Of a DNA stretch of 64,000 bases, positions 25,545-34,263 are shown piece by piece. A model generated the notes under the pieces. It was not told where the DNA came from. It did not search any database and was given only the letters and a program-made list of their open reading frames with translations. The stretch's first letter is position 1, and the number at the start of each line of letters is the position of its first letter. A program made the position numbers and the translations under genes. The stretch comes from Flavobacterium sp. IB48 (GTDB lineage: Bacteria; Bacteroidota; Bacteroidia; Flavobacteriales; Flavobacteriaceae): NCBI RefSeq assembly GCF_016405855.1, contig NZ_JAEFCA010000007.1, forward strand, positions 62,001 through 126,000, given 5' to 3'.

Positions 25545-26936
25545 TTATGATCCTATACCATTATAAACGAATCCAATTGATTCTAATTGTTTAGCATTTA
25601 AAATATTTCTTCCATCGAATATAAAAGCTGGTTTATGCATCGAATCATAAATCTTCTTCCAATCGTACATCGTAAATTCATCCCATTCAGTTAAAATTGC
25701 AATTGCATGCGCATCTTTACATGCTTCATAGGCATTATCAAACACATTTAATGCACTTCTATTTTCTTCACCTGTTCTTGTTTCTAAATAATCTAAATCA
25801 CTTAACATCTTGTTTTTAGAAACTTTAGGATCGTAAACTGAAATTTTTGCTTGCTCGTTTATTAAATCGTCAGCAACATAAATTGCTGCAGATTCTCTTG
25901 TATCGTTTGTATCTTTTTTGAAGGCCCAACCCAAAAAGGCAATTTTCTTATCAGCTACTGTATTATATAATGTCTGAACAATTTTATTTGAAAATCTTCT
26001 TTTTTGATGATCGTTCATAATAATTACTTGTTCCCAATAATCTGCAACTTCATTTAATCCATATGATTTTGCGATATAAACTAAATTTAGAATGTCTTTT
26101 TGAAAACAAGAACCTCCAAATCCTACAGAAGCTTTTAAGAATTTTGGCCCTATTCTGCTATCCATACCAATTGCTTTCGCAACTTCATTTACGTCTGCAC
26201 CTGTTTTCTCACAAAGCTCTGACATTGCATTGATTGAAGAAATTCGTTGTGCTAAAAATGCATTTGCTGTAAGTTTAGATAATTCTGAAGACCAAACATT
26301 TGTTGTCAAAATTCTATCTTTACTTACCCAATTTGCATAGACATCAACTAATGAATTAATTGCTTCTTCTCCTTCTTGATTTGTGTCTCCACCAATTAAA
26401 ATTCGATCTGGATTTAACAAATCGGCGACCGCAGTTCCTTCTGCCAAAAATTCTGGATTAGATAAAATTTGAAATTGAACACCATTCCCTGTATTATCCA
26501 ATATACTTTTAATTGCTTCAGCCGTTCTAACAGGCAAAGTCGATTTTTCAACTACAATTTTATTTTGTTTGGCAACTCTTGCAATTTGCCTTGCACACAA
26601 TTCAATATACTTTAAATCAGCAGCCATCCCTTTTCCTTTTCCATAAGTCTTAGTTGGAGTATTTACTGAAATAAATATCATTTGAGCCTCATCTATTGCT
26701 TTATCAACATCAGTAGAGAAAAATAGATTTCTACCTCTTGCTTCAGATACAATTTCAGAAAGACCAGGTTCATATATTGGAATATTTTCAGGGTTCGGAT
26801 CGTTCCAATCTGCTATCCTTTGTTCATTTAAATCAACAACTGTAACCTGAATATGTGGACATTTTTGAGCAATAACCGCCATTGTAGGTCCACCAACATA
26901 TCCTGCACCAATGCAGCAAATTTTTGTAATTTTCAT
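25545..26936 (-). CDS. ugd: UDP-glucose 6-dehydrogenase
   Basis: The 463-residue enzyme oxidises UDP-glucose to UDP-glucuronate. ICCIGAGYVGGPTMAVIA binds NAD; ISVNTPTKTYG, VEKSTLPVRTAE and ILSNPEFLAEGTAVADLLNP follow; the catalytic Cys is in VGFGGSCFQKDILNL; LGWAFKKDTNDTRES is the C-terminal UDP site. The GYVGGPTMAVIA and KDTNDTRESAAI variants are those of the longer, animal-type UGDH class that is common in Bacteroidota. UDP-GlcA may enter the polymer directly. It is 27 bases after the epimerase gene. Confidence 0.94.
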   Translation of the reverse strand: MKITKICCIGAGYVGGPTMAVIAQKCPHIQVTVVDLNEQRIADWNDPNPENIPIYEPGLSEIVSEARGRNLFFSTDVDKAIDEAQMIFISVNTPTKTYGKGKGMAADLKYIELCARQIARVAKQNKIVVEKSTLPVRTAEAIKSILDNTGNGVQFQILSNPEFLAEGTAVADLLNPDRILIGGDTNQEGEEAINSLVDVYANWVSKDRILTTNVWSSELSKLTANAFLAQRISSINAMSELCEKTGADVNEVAKAIGMDSRIGPKFLKASVGFGGSCFQKDILNLVYIAKSYGLNEVADYWEQVIIMNDHQKRRFSNKIVQTLYNTVADKKIAFLGWAFKKDTNDTRESAAIYVADDLINEQAKISVYDPKVSKNKMLSDLDYLETRTGEENRSALNVFDNAYEACKDAHAIAILTEWDEFTMYDWKKIYDSMHKPAFIFDGRNILNAKQLESIGFVYNGIGS

Positions 26937-26963
26937 TTGATCTATTTTATCTTGATCTTAAGT

Positions 26964-27947
26964 TTATTTTAAATTATGCCAATACCATTCAACAGCTTCT
27001 TTTAATCCGTCTTGCAAAGAATATTTTGGATTATAACCCAGATTTCTTTTTGCTTTTTCGATGCTTGCTAAAGAATGAGGGATATCTCCCGCTCTATTTT
27101 CGCCGTAAATAACTGGCACATCCTTTATTTTTGGATCAAAGTCTGATAAAAACTTTTTTAAATAGCCAACTAAGTCATTTAATGTATTTCTATCTCCAAA
27201 TGCTGTATTATAAACAGTATTAACAGCCTCTGGATTTTGACAAGTCATAGCCAACTCATTCATTTGTATAACATTATCGATATAAGTAAAATCGCGTGAA
27301 TAATTTCCATCGCCGTTAATTACGGGACTTTCATGATTCATAAATTGTTTTACAAACTTTGGAATTACAGCTGCATATGCTCCGTTAGGATCTTGTTTTC
27401 TTCCAAAAACATTAAAATAACGAAGTCCGATTGTTTCTAACCCATATGTTTTACTAAAAATCTCTGCGTACAATTCGTTTACATATTTTGTAATTGCATA
27501 AGGAGACAATGGTTTTCCTATAACATTTTCTACCTTTGGCAATCCTTGAGAATCTCCGTAAGTCGACGAACTTGCTGCATATACAAATCGTTTTACTTTA
27601 GCATCTCGTGCAGCAGTAAGCATATTTAAAAACCCAGAAACATTTACATCATTTGTAGTAATCGGATCTTTGATTGATCGAGGCACAGAACCTAAAGCTG
27701 CCTGATGTAAAACGTAATCTACTCCTTGAACCGCCAAATTACAATCTGTTAAACTTCTAATATCAGCCTCAATTAATTTAAAATCAGGATTATCTAAAAA
27801 ATCTTTTAAATTATGACGATGACCTGTAGAAAAATTGTCTAGACAAACAATCTTATAACCTAAGTCTAAAAAATACTCAGTCAAATTTGAGCCAATAAAT
27901 CCAGCTCCTCCTGTAATCAAGATCGTACTTTTTATCTCATTTTTCAT
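26964..27947 (-). CDS. UDP-N-acetylglucosamine 4-epimerase (TviC/WbpP-like SDR)
   Basis: This 327-residue extended SDR enzyme interconverts UDP-GlcNAc and UDP-GalNAc or their uronic acids. ILITGGAGFIGSNLTEYF (NAD binding), CLDNFSTGHRHNL, HQAALGSVPRSIKDPI, YAASSSTYGDSQGLPKVE, the catalytic SPYAITKYVNELYAEIF and LRYFNVFGRKQDPNGAYAAV give the TviC/WbpP signature, notably GSVPRSI and the PNGAYAAVIP loop. Together with the TviB-like dehydrogenase at 23451 it would supply UDP-GalNAcA, as in Vi-antigen synthesis. It is 10 bases after wzc. Confidence 0.93.
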   Translation of the reverse strand: MKNEIKSTILITGGAGFIGSNLTEYFLDLGYKIVCLDNFSTGHRHNLKDFLDNPDFKLIEADIRSLTDCNLAVQGVDYVLHQAALGSVPRSIKDPITTNDVNVSGFLNMLTAARDAKVKRFVYAASSSTYGDSQGLPKVENVIGKPLSPYAITKYVNELYAEIFSKTYGLETIGLRYFNVFGRKQDPNGAYAAVIPKFVKQFMNHESPVINGDGNYSRDFTYIDNVIQMNELAMTCQNPEAVNTVYNTAFGDRNTLNDLVGYLKKFLSDFDPKIKDVPVIYGENRAGDIPHSLASIEKAKRNLGYNPKYSLQDGLKEAVEWYWHNLK

Positions 27948-27957
27948 TTGTCAAAAT

Positions 27958-30405
27958 TTAGCTTTTTCTAATTCGATTTACAAACGCTTTCCAAAATCCT
28001 TCTTTGATCTCTTCCTCATGATAACCATTCGAATATGCTCCATAACCGTAACCATATCCATAACCTGTACCATATTTTGCCTTATTTTCATAACCATTCA
28101 ACACAATACTCACGTTACTTAACTCTCCGCGTTTAAGTCTTGTATTCAACAACGTTATCATATCTTTCTTAGTATAATTCTGTCTCACAATATACAATGT
28201 CACATCTGCAAATTGAACCAATTCTAATGAATCTGCGACCAAACCAACAGGTGGAGTATCCAAAACTATATAATCATATTTCTGCTTCAATTCGTCAATC
28301 AATTCCCTCATACCATCGCTTAAAATTAACTCTGAAGGATTTGGAGGTATTGGACCCGAGAGGATTACATCTAAATTTGGAATAGCTGTCGAATTGGTAA
28401 TTTCTTCTAAACTATTTTGTTTTATTAGATAGTTGACAACTCCTAAAGGGTTTTTTAATTGAAATTCATCTGCCAACCTTGGTTTTCTTAAATCTAGACC
28501 TACAATTACTGTTTTCTTTTCACTTAAAGCAAAAACAGTCGCTATATTTATAGAACAGAAAGTTTTTCCTTCCCCACTAATTGAAGAAGTAATCATTAAA
28601 GTTTTTGATCCGGTAAGCTGTTGTTTTTTATATAAAAACTGAAGCGAAGAACGTATTCCTCTAAAAGATTCAGAAAGTGCTGATTTTGGTTTCTCAAAAA
28701 CCGCCAAACTGCTCGAATTCACATTAAGACCAATTACTCCTAATAAAGGAATTTGAGTTAATTTAGTTATATCCTCAGTATTCTGAATCGAATTATTAAT
28801 AAAAAAAATCACAAGGATAAAAAGCAAGGGAATTAAAATCCCAATAAACAATGCCAGTATATAATTCATTGAGGTTTTGGGCCCGATCAATCCTCCTCCA
28901 ATATCTTTTGCGGGATCAATAAAATGAATATCAGATAAATTAGATGCCCTTACAATTTCTGCTTCATTTCTTTTTTGAAGAAATTCAGTATAGATATTGT
29001 CATTCAAATCATATTTTCTTTTAATCTTCAATAATTCTTGCTGTTCGGCTGGAAGTTTTTTAACAGTACTTTCGGCTTGACCAATTTTCGCGTTTAATAG
29101 CGATAAATCATATATTAAAGCTGCTTTTGCGGTAACAATATTCTCTTGAAGAACATTTTTTACTGCAGCCATTTGATTGTCAAAATCTTTAAATATTTTT
29201 TCACTTTTTACTGCATAAGCCATTTCAGATCTTTGTGTAGAAAGTGCAATAAGTTTTGACACATTTGCAACAACATTCGGATCTTCAATTCCTGCAACAG
29301 AAGGGGCTGGTAATCTAGAATAATCATCACTACTATTTAAATATGATCTTAATGAATTATAATAAGCTATTTTTCTTGTAACTTGATCTTTTTCAACATC
29401 AAAATTCATTATTTTCTCTGAAACTCTAGAACCTCCATCTTCTATTTCATAAATCTTTTTATCTTTTTGGAAAGATTTTAATTCGTTACCGGTTTGCTTA
29501 AGTTGTGATTCCATTGCTACTAGTGTACTATCAATAAATCTGATAGTATTCGTAGCAAATTGATTTTTTCCATCAAGTTGTATCTTAATAAGCATTCTAA
29601 CAGTTGCGTTCAAATAATCAACCATTCTTGCCTTATTAGTACCCTGCATAGACAAAGTCAATAATGATCCACTACTTTTTCCTGAATCTACATTTACACC
29701 TCTATAACGAGAGACTGTTCCATCAAAATCATTAAATCTAATAAAGTATTCTTTTCCTTTATAAAAACCTGGATTATCTGTTATTTGAATTTTCCAATTT
29801 AAAAATGGAAGATTAACACGTTCTCCTACTTTATATTTTTTAACAAACATTATAGGTTGTACTGACGTATTATTATAAGAATTATTGCTGTAAGTTATTA
29901 ACGAAACAGAATTAACCTCAAATGGAATCCTTATTTCATACTCGTTTTCATTTAAAAATTTTACACTAATTAATGTATTTACAAGCTGTCCTTTTGTTTT
30001 ATCAATATCGACATAAAATGGCACAACTCCATAAGAATCTATTAAATTATACTTTCCTTGTTCTAAATAATCAATATAAAATTGAAGTTTATCAACAACC
30101 AACTCATTATGAGACCTTGATTGAAGAATTGTAGAAATACCATTTACTTGATCAGAAACCCCTCCCCAATTGAAAACCAAACTTGTATTTGAGGTAAAAA
30201 AAGGATTACTTTCTTCTTTAATAGAAATCATTGTCTGCATTCCGTAAATTTTTTCTTTACGAACGTTTATCTGATAAGCAATTGTAAATGTAATAATCAA
30301 ACTTATAAGAAACCATTTCCAGTATCCCACAATTTTCAACAGAAACCCTTTAAAATCAAAATGAGAATGATTTTCAAAAATGGCGAAGTCTTTAATGTCT
30401 AACAT
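27958..30405 (-). CDS. wzc: Wzc-like polysaccharide co-polymerase with tyrosine kinase domain
   Basis: The 815-residue protein joins a Wzz-type membrane domain (spans near residues 32-50 and 515-540, coiled periplasmic part between) to a cytoplasmic BY-kinase. Walker A is SGEGKTF at 610-616, Walker A' is VIVGLDLRKPRL at about 627-638, and Walker B is YIVLDTPPVG at 706-715. The C-terminal cluster YGTGYGYGYGYGAYSNGY (778-795) has seven Tyr for autophosphorylation. It controls polymerisation and export with the outer-membrane protein encoded 15 bases upstream. A separate phosphatase (Wzb) is not visible in this window. Confidence 0.93.
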   Translation of the reverse strand: MLDIKDFAIFENHSHFDFKGFLLKIVGYWKWFLISLIITFTIAYQINVRKEKIYGMQTMISIKEESNPFFTSNTSLVFNWGGVSDQVNGISTILQSRSHNELVVDKLQFYIDYLEQGKYNLIDSYGVVPFYVDIDKTKGQLVNTLISVKFLNENEYEIRIPFEVNSVSLITYSNNSYNNTSVQPIMFVKKYKVGERVNLPFLNWKIQITDNPGFYKGKEYFIRFNDFDGTVSRYRGVNVDSGKSSGSLLTLSMQGTNKARMVDYLNATVRMLIKIQLDGKNQFATNTIRFIDSTLVAMESQLKQTGNELKSFQKDKKIYEIEDGGSRVSEKIMNFDVEKDQVTRKIAYYNSLRSYLNSSDDYSRLPAPSVAGIEDPNVVANVSKLIALSTQRSEMAYAVKSEKIFKDFDNQMAAVKNVLQENIVTAKAALIYDLSLLNAKIGQAESTVKKLPAEQQELLKIKRKYDLNDNIYTEFLQKRNEAEIVRASNLSDIHFIDPAKDIGGGLIGPKTSMNYILALFIGILIPLLFILVIFFINNSIQNTEDITKLTQIPLLGVIGLNVNSSSLAVFEKPKSALSESFRGIRSSLQFLYKKQQLTGSKTLMITSSISGEGKTFCSINIATVFALSEKKTVIVGLDLRKPRLADEFQLKNPLGVVNYLIKQNSLEEITNSTAIPNLDVILSGPIPPNPSELILSDGMRELIDELKQKYDYIVLDTPPVGLVADSLELVQFADVTLYIVRQNYTKKDMITLLNTRLKRGELSNVSIVLNGYENKAKYGTGYGYGYGYGAYSNGYHEEEIKEGFWKAFVNRIRKS

Positions 30406-30420
30406 TTTAAAAATCTATTT

Positions 30421-31212
30421 TTACTTTATAATTAGGTAAACTGTTGTTGCCAAAGATAATAATGTAATTATTGTTCCTATAGATTGTATCCCTGTTTGGC
30501 CCGTTCCCCAAGTTTTTTGTCTTAAGGGTTTTACATAGATGTAATCATTTGGCTGTAAATAATAATAAGGTGACTTCATTACATTCACATCAGTAAGATC
30601 AATATCATGCATTTGTACACCTGTTGGTGTCTGACGAATTATGGTTACTTCTTTTCTATTACCAACCGTAGTAATATCTCCTGCATTTGCAACAGCATCC
30701 AAAATAGTTACATTATCCTTAAATAGTGTTTTTGTTCCTGTCATTCCAACCTCTCCATTAATAGTATATCTAAAACCAGCTAATTTAACTGTAACAAAAA
30801 TATTGGCTTCGCTCTTAAAATATTCTTCAAGTAATTTCTTTTCAATTTTCACACGAACCTCTTCAAGAGTATAGCCAATTACATTTATTTCTCCCAAAAT
30901 TGGCATCCTAATATTACCATGATCATCAATTGTAAATCCATCAAAGTATAAACTGGATTCAGTTTTTCCTGCCTGACTACTTTCACCTTCTGTTGTATTA
31001 AAAATAGAAACCAATTTTGAATCAATAGCTTTTATATTGATTTTTAAAACATCGTTTACTTGCAATCTATAGGGTTTTGCTTCTACCGCTGCAATTGCTG
31101 TTTGTTCTCCTGAATTATTTTTATCTTGAAGGTAAACCAAATCTTTAATTGGAATACATGAGGTAAATAATGCTGAAATTAATAAGAATAGAAAAAAACT
31201 TTTTTTTGTCAT
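30421..31212 (-). CDS. wza: Wza-like polysaccharide export outer-membrane lipoprotein
   Basis: The 263-residue lipoprotein has the signal FFLFLLISALFTSC (lipid Cys at 19), a poly-export domain (YRLQVNDVLKINIKAID, IDDHGNIRMPILGEINVIGY) and one SLBB domain (YTINGEVGMTGTKTLF, then ILDAVANAGDITTVGNR). A C-terminal hydrophobic segment, IGTIITLLSLATTVYLII, could cross the outer membrane. It is the first gene of the locus and is followed by wzc, the standard pair for group 1 capsule-type export. It is much smaller than the SLBB protein at 18877. Confidence 0.92.
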   Translation of the reverse strand: MTKKSFFLFLLISALFTSCIPIKDLVYLQDKNNSGEQTAIAAVEAKPYRLQVNDVLKINIKAIDSKLVSIFNTTEGESSQAGKTESSLYFDGFTIDDHGNIRMPILGEINVIGYTLEEVRVKIEKKLLEEYFKSEANIFVTVKLAGFRYTINGEVGMTGTKTLFKDNVTILDAVANAGDITTVGNRKEVTIIRQTPTGVQMHDIDLTDVNVMKSPYYYLQPNDYIYVKPLRQKTWGTGQTGIQSIGTIITLLSLATTVYLIIK

Positions 31213-31228
31213 TCGTTCAATTTTATCG

Positions 31229-31236
31229 CAAATATG
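31229..31236 (-). promoter_or_regulatory. Candidate -7 element for the wza-led operon
   Basis: CATATTTG on the minus strand, 17 bases before the wza start, differs from TAnnTTTG in one base. No TTG lies at the proper distance (TTT instead). It is the only candidate I see in the 72 bases between recR and wza, where a promoter for the whole locus would be expected. Confidence 0.35.
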
Positions 31237-31284
31237 GCTTTTCCTTTAATGTTCGGAAAAACCTAACTTTTATTTGGGGTTAAG

Positions 31285-31905
31285 TTAATTATTTTTAAAT
31301 GTTTTTTCAAAAGGTACTCTATGCAAGATGCTTCGTCCTAGTGTTATTTCATCTGCATACTCTAATTCATCTCCTACTGATATCCCTCTAGCAATTGTCG
31401 AAATTATAATCTTAGTGTCTGCAATCTGTTTATATATATAAAAATTTGTCGTATCCCCTTCCATTGTTGAGCTTAATGCAAAAATAATCTCTGACACATT
31501 TCCAGATTTCACTTTTGTTACCAAACTAGAAATATTCAACTGATTAGGACCAACTCCTTCAATAGGCGAAATTTTCCCACCAAGCACATGATATATCCCT
31601 TTGAACTGGCCCGTATTTTCAATTGCCATAACATCTCGAATATCTTCTACAATACATATTGTTTCATGATTTCTAACTGGATTAGCGCAAATCTCGCAAA
31701 TCTTAGTATCAGAAATATTATGGCAACTTTCACAAAACTTAATATCCTCACGCATATTCATCAATGCTTGAGATAAAAAAGCAGTCTGTTCTTTCGGTTG
31801 TTTTAGCAAATGAAGAACTAGCCGAAGTGCTGTACGTTTACCTATACCAGGTAATTGCGACATTTCGCCTACTGCTTTTTCAATTAATTTTGATGAAAAT
31901 TCCAT
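31285..31905 (-). CDS. recR: Recombination mediator protein RecR
   Basis: RecR works with RecF and RecO to load RecA on gapped DNA. The 206 residues show the N-terminal helix-hairpin-helix (SQLPGIGKRTALRLVLHLL), the four-Cys zinc finger CESCHNISDTKICEIC near residues 54-69, and a Toprim domain (TICIVEDIRDVMAIENTGQF, then YHVLGGKISPIEGVGP). Length is normal. A TACTTTTG box (31911-31918) lies only five bases before the ATG, which would make a nearly leaderless transcript. It precedes the polysaccharide locus in the same direction but has no functional link to it. Confidence 0.96.
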   Translation of the reverse strand: MEFSSKLIEKAVGEMSQLPGIGKRTALRLVLHLLKQPKEQTAFLSQALMNMREDIKFCESCHNISDTKICEICANPVRNHETICIVEDIRDVMAIENTGQFKGIYHVLGGKISPIEGVGPNQLNISSLVTKVKSGNVSEIIFALSSTMEGDTTNFYIYKQIADTKIIISTIARGISVGDELEYADEITLGRSILHRVPFEKTFKNN

Positions 31906-32035
31906 GACGACAAAAGTAATACTTTTAATGGTTTAGCCTACATTACAGCCATTAAATTCAAAGCTTTATGCTATTGCTGTTTTATTACGAAACCCCTTTC
32001 TTTTCGAGACTAAAAGAAAAGTAACAAACAATAAT

Positions 32036-32401
32036 TTAGTATTGATTTGTAGTCAACAAAACTAATGTACAAGCTACTTCAACTTGAATATCATTAAGCT
32101 CTAATAATTGATACAATTCAGGATTTTCTGTCCCAGGATTAAAGATTACTCTTTTAGGATGCGATTCAATAATGTAATTATAATAATCTCTCTGACGAAC
32201 AGGATTTAAATATAGAGTAATAGTATCAATATTTTTAACTGGTATTGCTTTAGTTTGAATTTTTACTCCAGCAACTTCGCCAGCTTTTTGACCGATTGCT
32301 AATACAGAATGTCCTTTTCCTACCAACATATTTACCGCTTTATAAGAATAACGCTCTGGATTTGTCGACGCTCCTATAACCAATGTTTTTTTACTTTTCA
32401 T
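32036..32401 (-). CDS. CoA-binding domain protein (YccU-like)
   Basis: The 121-residue single-domain protein has the Rossmann-type CoA-binding fold of the YccU family: TLVIGASTNPERYSYKAVNML at the start, GHSVLAIGQKAGEVAGV, and YNYIIESHPKRVIFNPGTEN near residue 80. Members bind CoA or acyl-CoA; the cellular role is not settled. A TAnnTTTG-type box (TACTTTTG, 32419-32426 on the minus strand) lies 17 bases upstream. It is divergent from marC. The 130 bases between it and recR hold only a weak hairpin near 31990. Confidence 0.85.
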   Translation of the reverse strand: MKSKKTLVIGASTNPERYSYKAVNMLVGKGHSVLAIGQKAGEVAGVKIQTKAIPVKNIDTITLYLNPVRQRDYYNYIIESHPKRVIFNPGTENPELYQLLELNDIQVEVACTLVLLTTNQY

Positions 32402-32553
32402 AGTTTTAATTTAGATTGCAAAAGTAATCAAAAAGAACGATTTAACTTAATGCCTTATAAGCCAGAATTGACACCAATAAAAATATTATTATAACATAAT
32501 TTCACCTAAAAGCATCAAAAAATAACTACATTTACTTCACGAACCAATACAAC

Positions 32554-33180
32554 ATGGAATTATTTATTTACTTATTTGCCGCTTTATTCTCGGTACTTAA
32601 TCCAATCGGAACTGTACCAATTTTTGTTGGACTAACTCAACATGACTCTCAAAAAGAAAGATCCCGAATCTCACTTTGGACAGCCATCAATGTTTTTATC
32701 ATACTATTGGTTTCTTATTTTATTGGCCAATATGTTCTAACTTTTTTCGGAATTAGCATTGACGCCTTAAGAATTGCTGGCGGAATTGTAATTGTAAACT
32801 CTGGCTTTTCTTTGCTTTCTGGTAAGTTCAACAAGAAAAGAGGAATCAACAAAAAAATTGAAAATGAAGCCCAGCATAGAAACGATATTGCCCTCACTCC
32901 GCTTGCAATTCCAATGCTTGCTGGACCTGGATCAATGTCTCTTTTAATTGCTTTTTACCAAGAGCACCACGAATTAAACGAAATCATAATTTCTTCGTTA
33001 GCTATTTTTGCAATTGCAGTAGCTATTTTTGCTATTCTAAAAAGTGCACATTATTTAGCTAGAATATTAGGTGCCTCAGGAATTGTTGCAATTTCTAGAA
33101 TTGTTGGCTTTATAGTTATTTCGATTGGTATTCAGTATATTGTAAGTGCCATTATAAATATTATTAAAGGAAATTTTTAA
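32554..33180 (+). CDS. MarC family inner-membrane protein
   Basis: The 208-residue protein has six predicted membrane spans and MarC-family sequence features: ALFSVLNPIGTVPIFVGLT at the start, DALRIAGGIVIVNSGFSLL, and IALTPLAIPMLAGPGSMSLLI near residue 110. The family was once linked to multiple antibiotic resistance, but that role was withdrawn and its substrate is unknown. It is the only plus-strand gene between 1 and 57 kb and ends at a strong bidirectional terminator shared with the convergent ctlX gene. Confidence 0.92.
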   Translation: MELFIYLFAALFSVLNPIGTVPIFVGLTQHDSQKERSRISLWTAINVFIILLVSYFIGQYVLTFFGISIDALRIAGGIVIVNSGFSLLSGKFNKKRGINKKIENEAQHRNDIALTPLAIPMLAGPGSMSLLIAFYQEHHELNEIIISSLAIFAIAVAIFAILKSAHYLARILGASGIVAISRIVGFIVISIGIQYIVSAIINIIKGNF

Positions 33181-33200
33181 TTCTGATATTATTTTCTAAA

Positions 33201-33239
33201 AAGAAAGGGATGAAATTTAAATAATTTCATCCCTTTCTT
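33201..33239. terminator. Bidirectional intrinsic terminator between marC and ctlX
   Basis: A perfect 16-pair inverted repeat (33201-33216 with 33224-33239) with a seven-base loop contains the core AAAGGGATGAAAT and has A and T runs on its flanks. It lies between two convergent genes, so it can serve both strands. Confidence 0.85.
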
Positions 33240-33257
33240 TTCATCTATTCATTTTAT

Positions 33258-34193
33258 TTAAGCCCTTGGCAAGAAAACTTCTGCCATCATACATCTGGCA
33301 CTTCCTCCACCGCAAGCTTCAATTGTATCTAAACTCGAACTTAAAATTTCAGCGTGATTTTCTAATTGCGAAATTTGTTTCGGAGTTAAGCTTTGATGTG
33401 CCGATGCGCTCATTACAATGTATCTCTTATCATCTTTTCCTCTAACCTCCAGCATATTTCCCGCAAAATTATTCACTTGATCTTCTGTAATTAAAATAAT
33501 TTCTTTTTTGTCATCTTTTAAGTTATCCAAAACCATTTTGCGTTCTTTTTTATCATCAATAGAATCTGCGCATATTACGGCAAAGGTTTCACCTAAACAC
33601 ATCATTACATTAGTGTGATAAATTAACTTACGTTCTCCATCTACTGTTTGAAAAGCTTCAAAAATTACAGGTGCATAGTCAAAATCTTCACAGAACTCTA
33701 TAAACAATTCTTCATCTGCTCTTGGCGATAATGCACAATACGCTTTTCCGTTTGCTCTATCTAATAATAAACTTCCTGTTCCTTCTAAGAAAATGCCATC
33801 TTCTTCAGCAGAAGTATAATCCATGATATTTGCAATTTCGAATCCTTTTTCTTCCAAAGTATCCAAAATATCTTCACGACGTTCTTGACGGCGATTTTCA
33901 GCAAACATCGGATAAAGCGCAACGTCTCCATTTTCATGAAATGAAACCCAATTGTTCGGAAAAATACTATCCGGAGTATCAGTCTCTAAATTGTCGTCGA
34001 CAACCGTTACATCTACTCCAACCGCTCTAAGTTTTTCTACAAAAGCATCAAATTCTTGTTGCGCTTTTGCATTTACGGTACTTGGTAAAAGTCCGTCCAA
34101 TACTTTTTGATAATAATTATTTACAGCCGTCTGTTCATTCATTCTGAATGCAACTGGGCGAATCATCACGATAGCATTAGTAGTTTGTTTCAT
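33258..34193 (-). CDS. ctlX: CtlX-type citrulline hydrolase (arginine deiminase superfamily)
   Basis: The 311-residue protein belongs to the guanidino-group modifying enzymes and matches the CtlX subgroup. IVMIRPVAFRMNEQTAVNNYYQ at the start (quoted in part: RPVAFRMNEQTAVNNYYQ) is characteristic. PDSIFPNNWVSFHENG, FAENRRQERR, HTNVMMCLGETFAVIC (catalytic His) and the C-terminal CGGGSARCMMAEVF (nucleophilic Cys) give a complete active site. CtlX of Francisella hydrolyses citrulline to ornithine; the same activity here is by family analogy. It follows a related hydrolase gene by 70 bases. Confidence 0.88.
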   Translation of the reverse strand: MKQTTNAIVMIRPVAFRMNEQTAVNNYYQKVLDGLLPSTVNAKAQQEFDAFVEKLRAVGVDVTVVDDNLETDTPDSIFPNNWVSFHENGDVALYPMFAENRRQERREDILDTLEEKGFEIANIMDYTSAEEDGIFLEGTGSLLLDRANGKAYCALSPRADEELFIEFCEDFDYAPVIFEAFQTVDGERKLIYHTNVMMCLGETFAVICADSIDDKKERKMVLDNLKDDKKEIILITEDQVNNFAGNMLEVRGKDDKRYIVMSASAHQSLTPKQISQLENHAEILSSSLDTIEACGGGSARCMMAEVFLPRA

Positions 34194-34206
34194 TTTTTAT
34201 TTTTTT

Positions 34207-34231
34207 GTTTCAAGTTTCAGGTTTCAAGTTT
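34207..34231. repeat. Short tandem repeat of a GTTTCAA/G heptamer
   Basis: Three and a half copies of the unit GTTTCAA or GTTTCAG occur in the gap between the two guanidino hydrolase genes. Together with CCTGAAA at 34241-34247 the region can fold into an 11-pair stem with one G-T pair (34215-34225 with 34237-34247). The function is unknown. Confidence 0.6.
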
Positions 34232-34263
34232 TTCTAGAAGCCTGAAATTTAAAATTGTTTTTT

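Noticed and set aside
31980..32015. A CTTTTCTTTT-type hairpin between recR and the CoA-binding gene as a terminator
   Set aside because: The arms are low-complexity with a mismatch and no T run follows in the direction of transcription.
34215..34247. The foldback between the two guanidino hydrolases as a terminator of the upstream gene
   Set aside because: On the minus strand, the direction of transcription, no T run follows the stem; the T run is on the other strand, where no gene reads into it.
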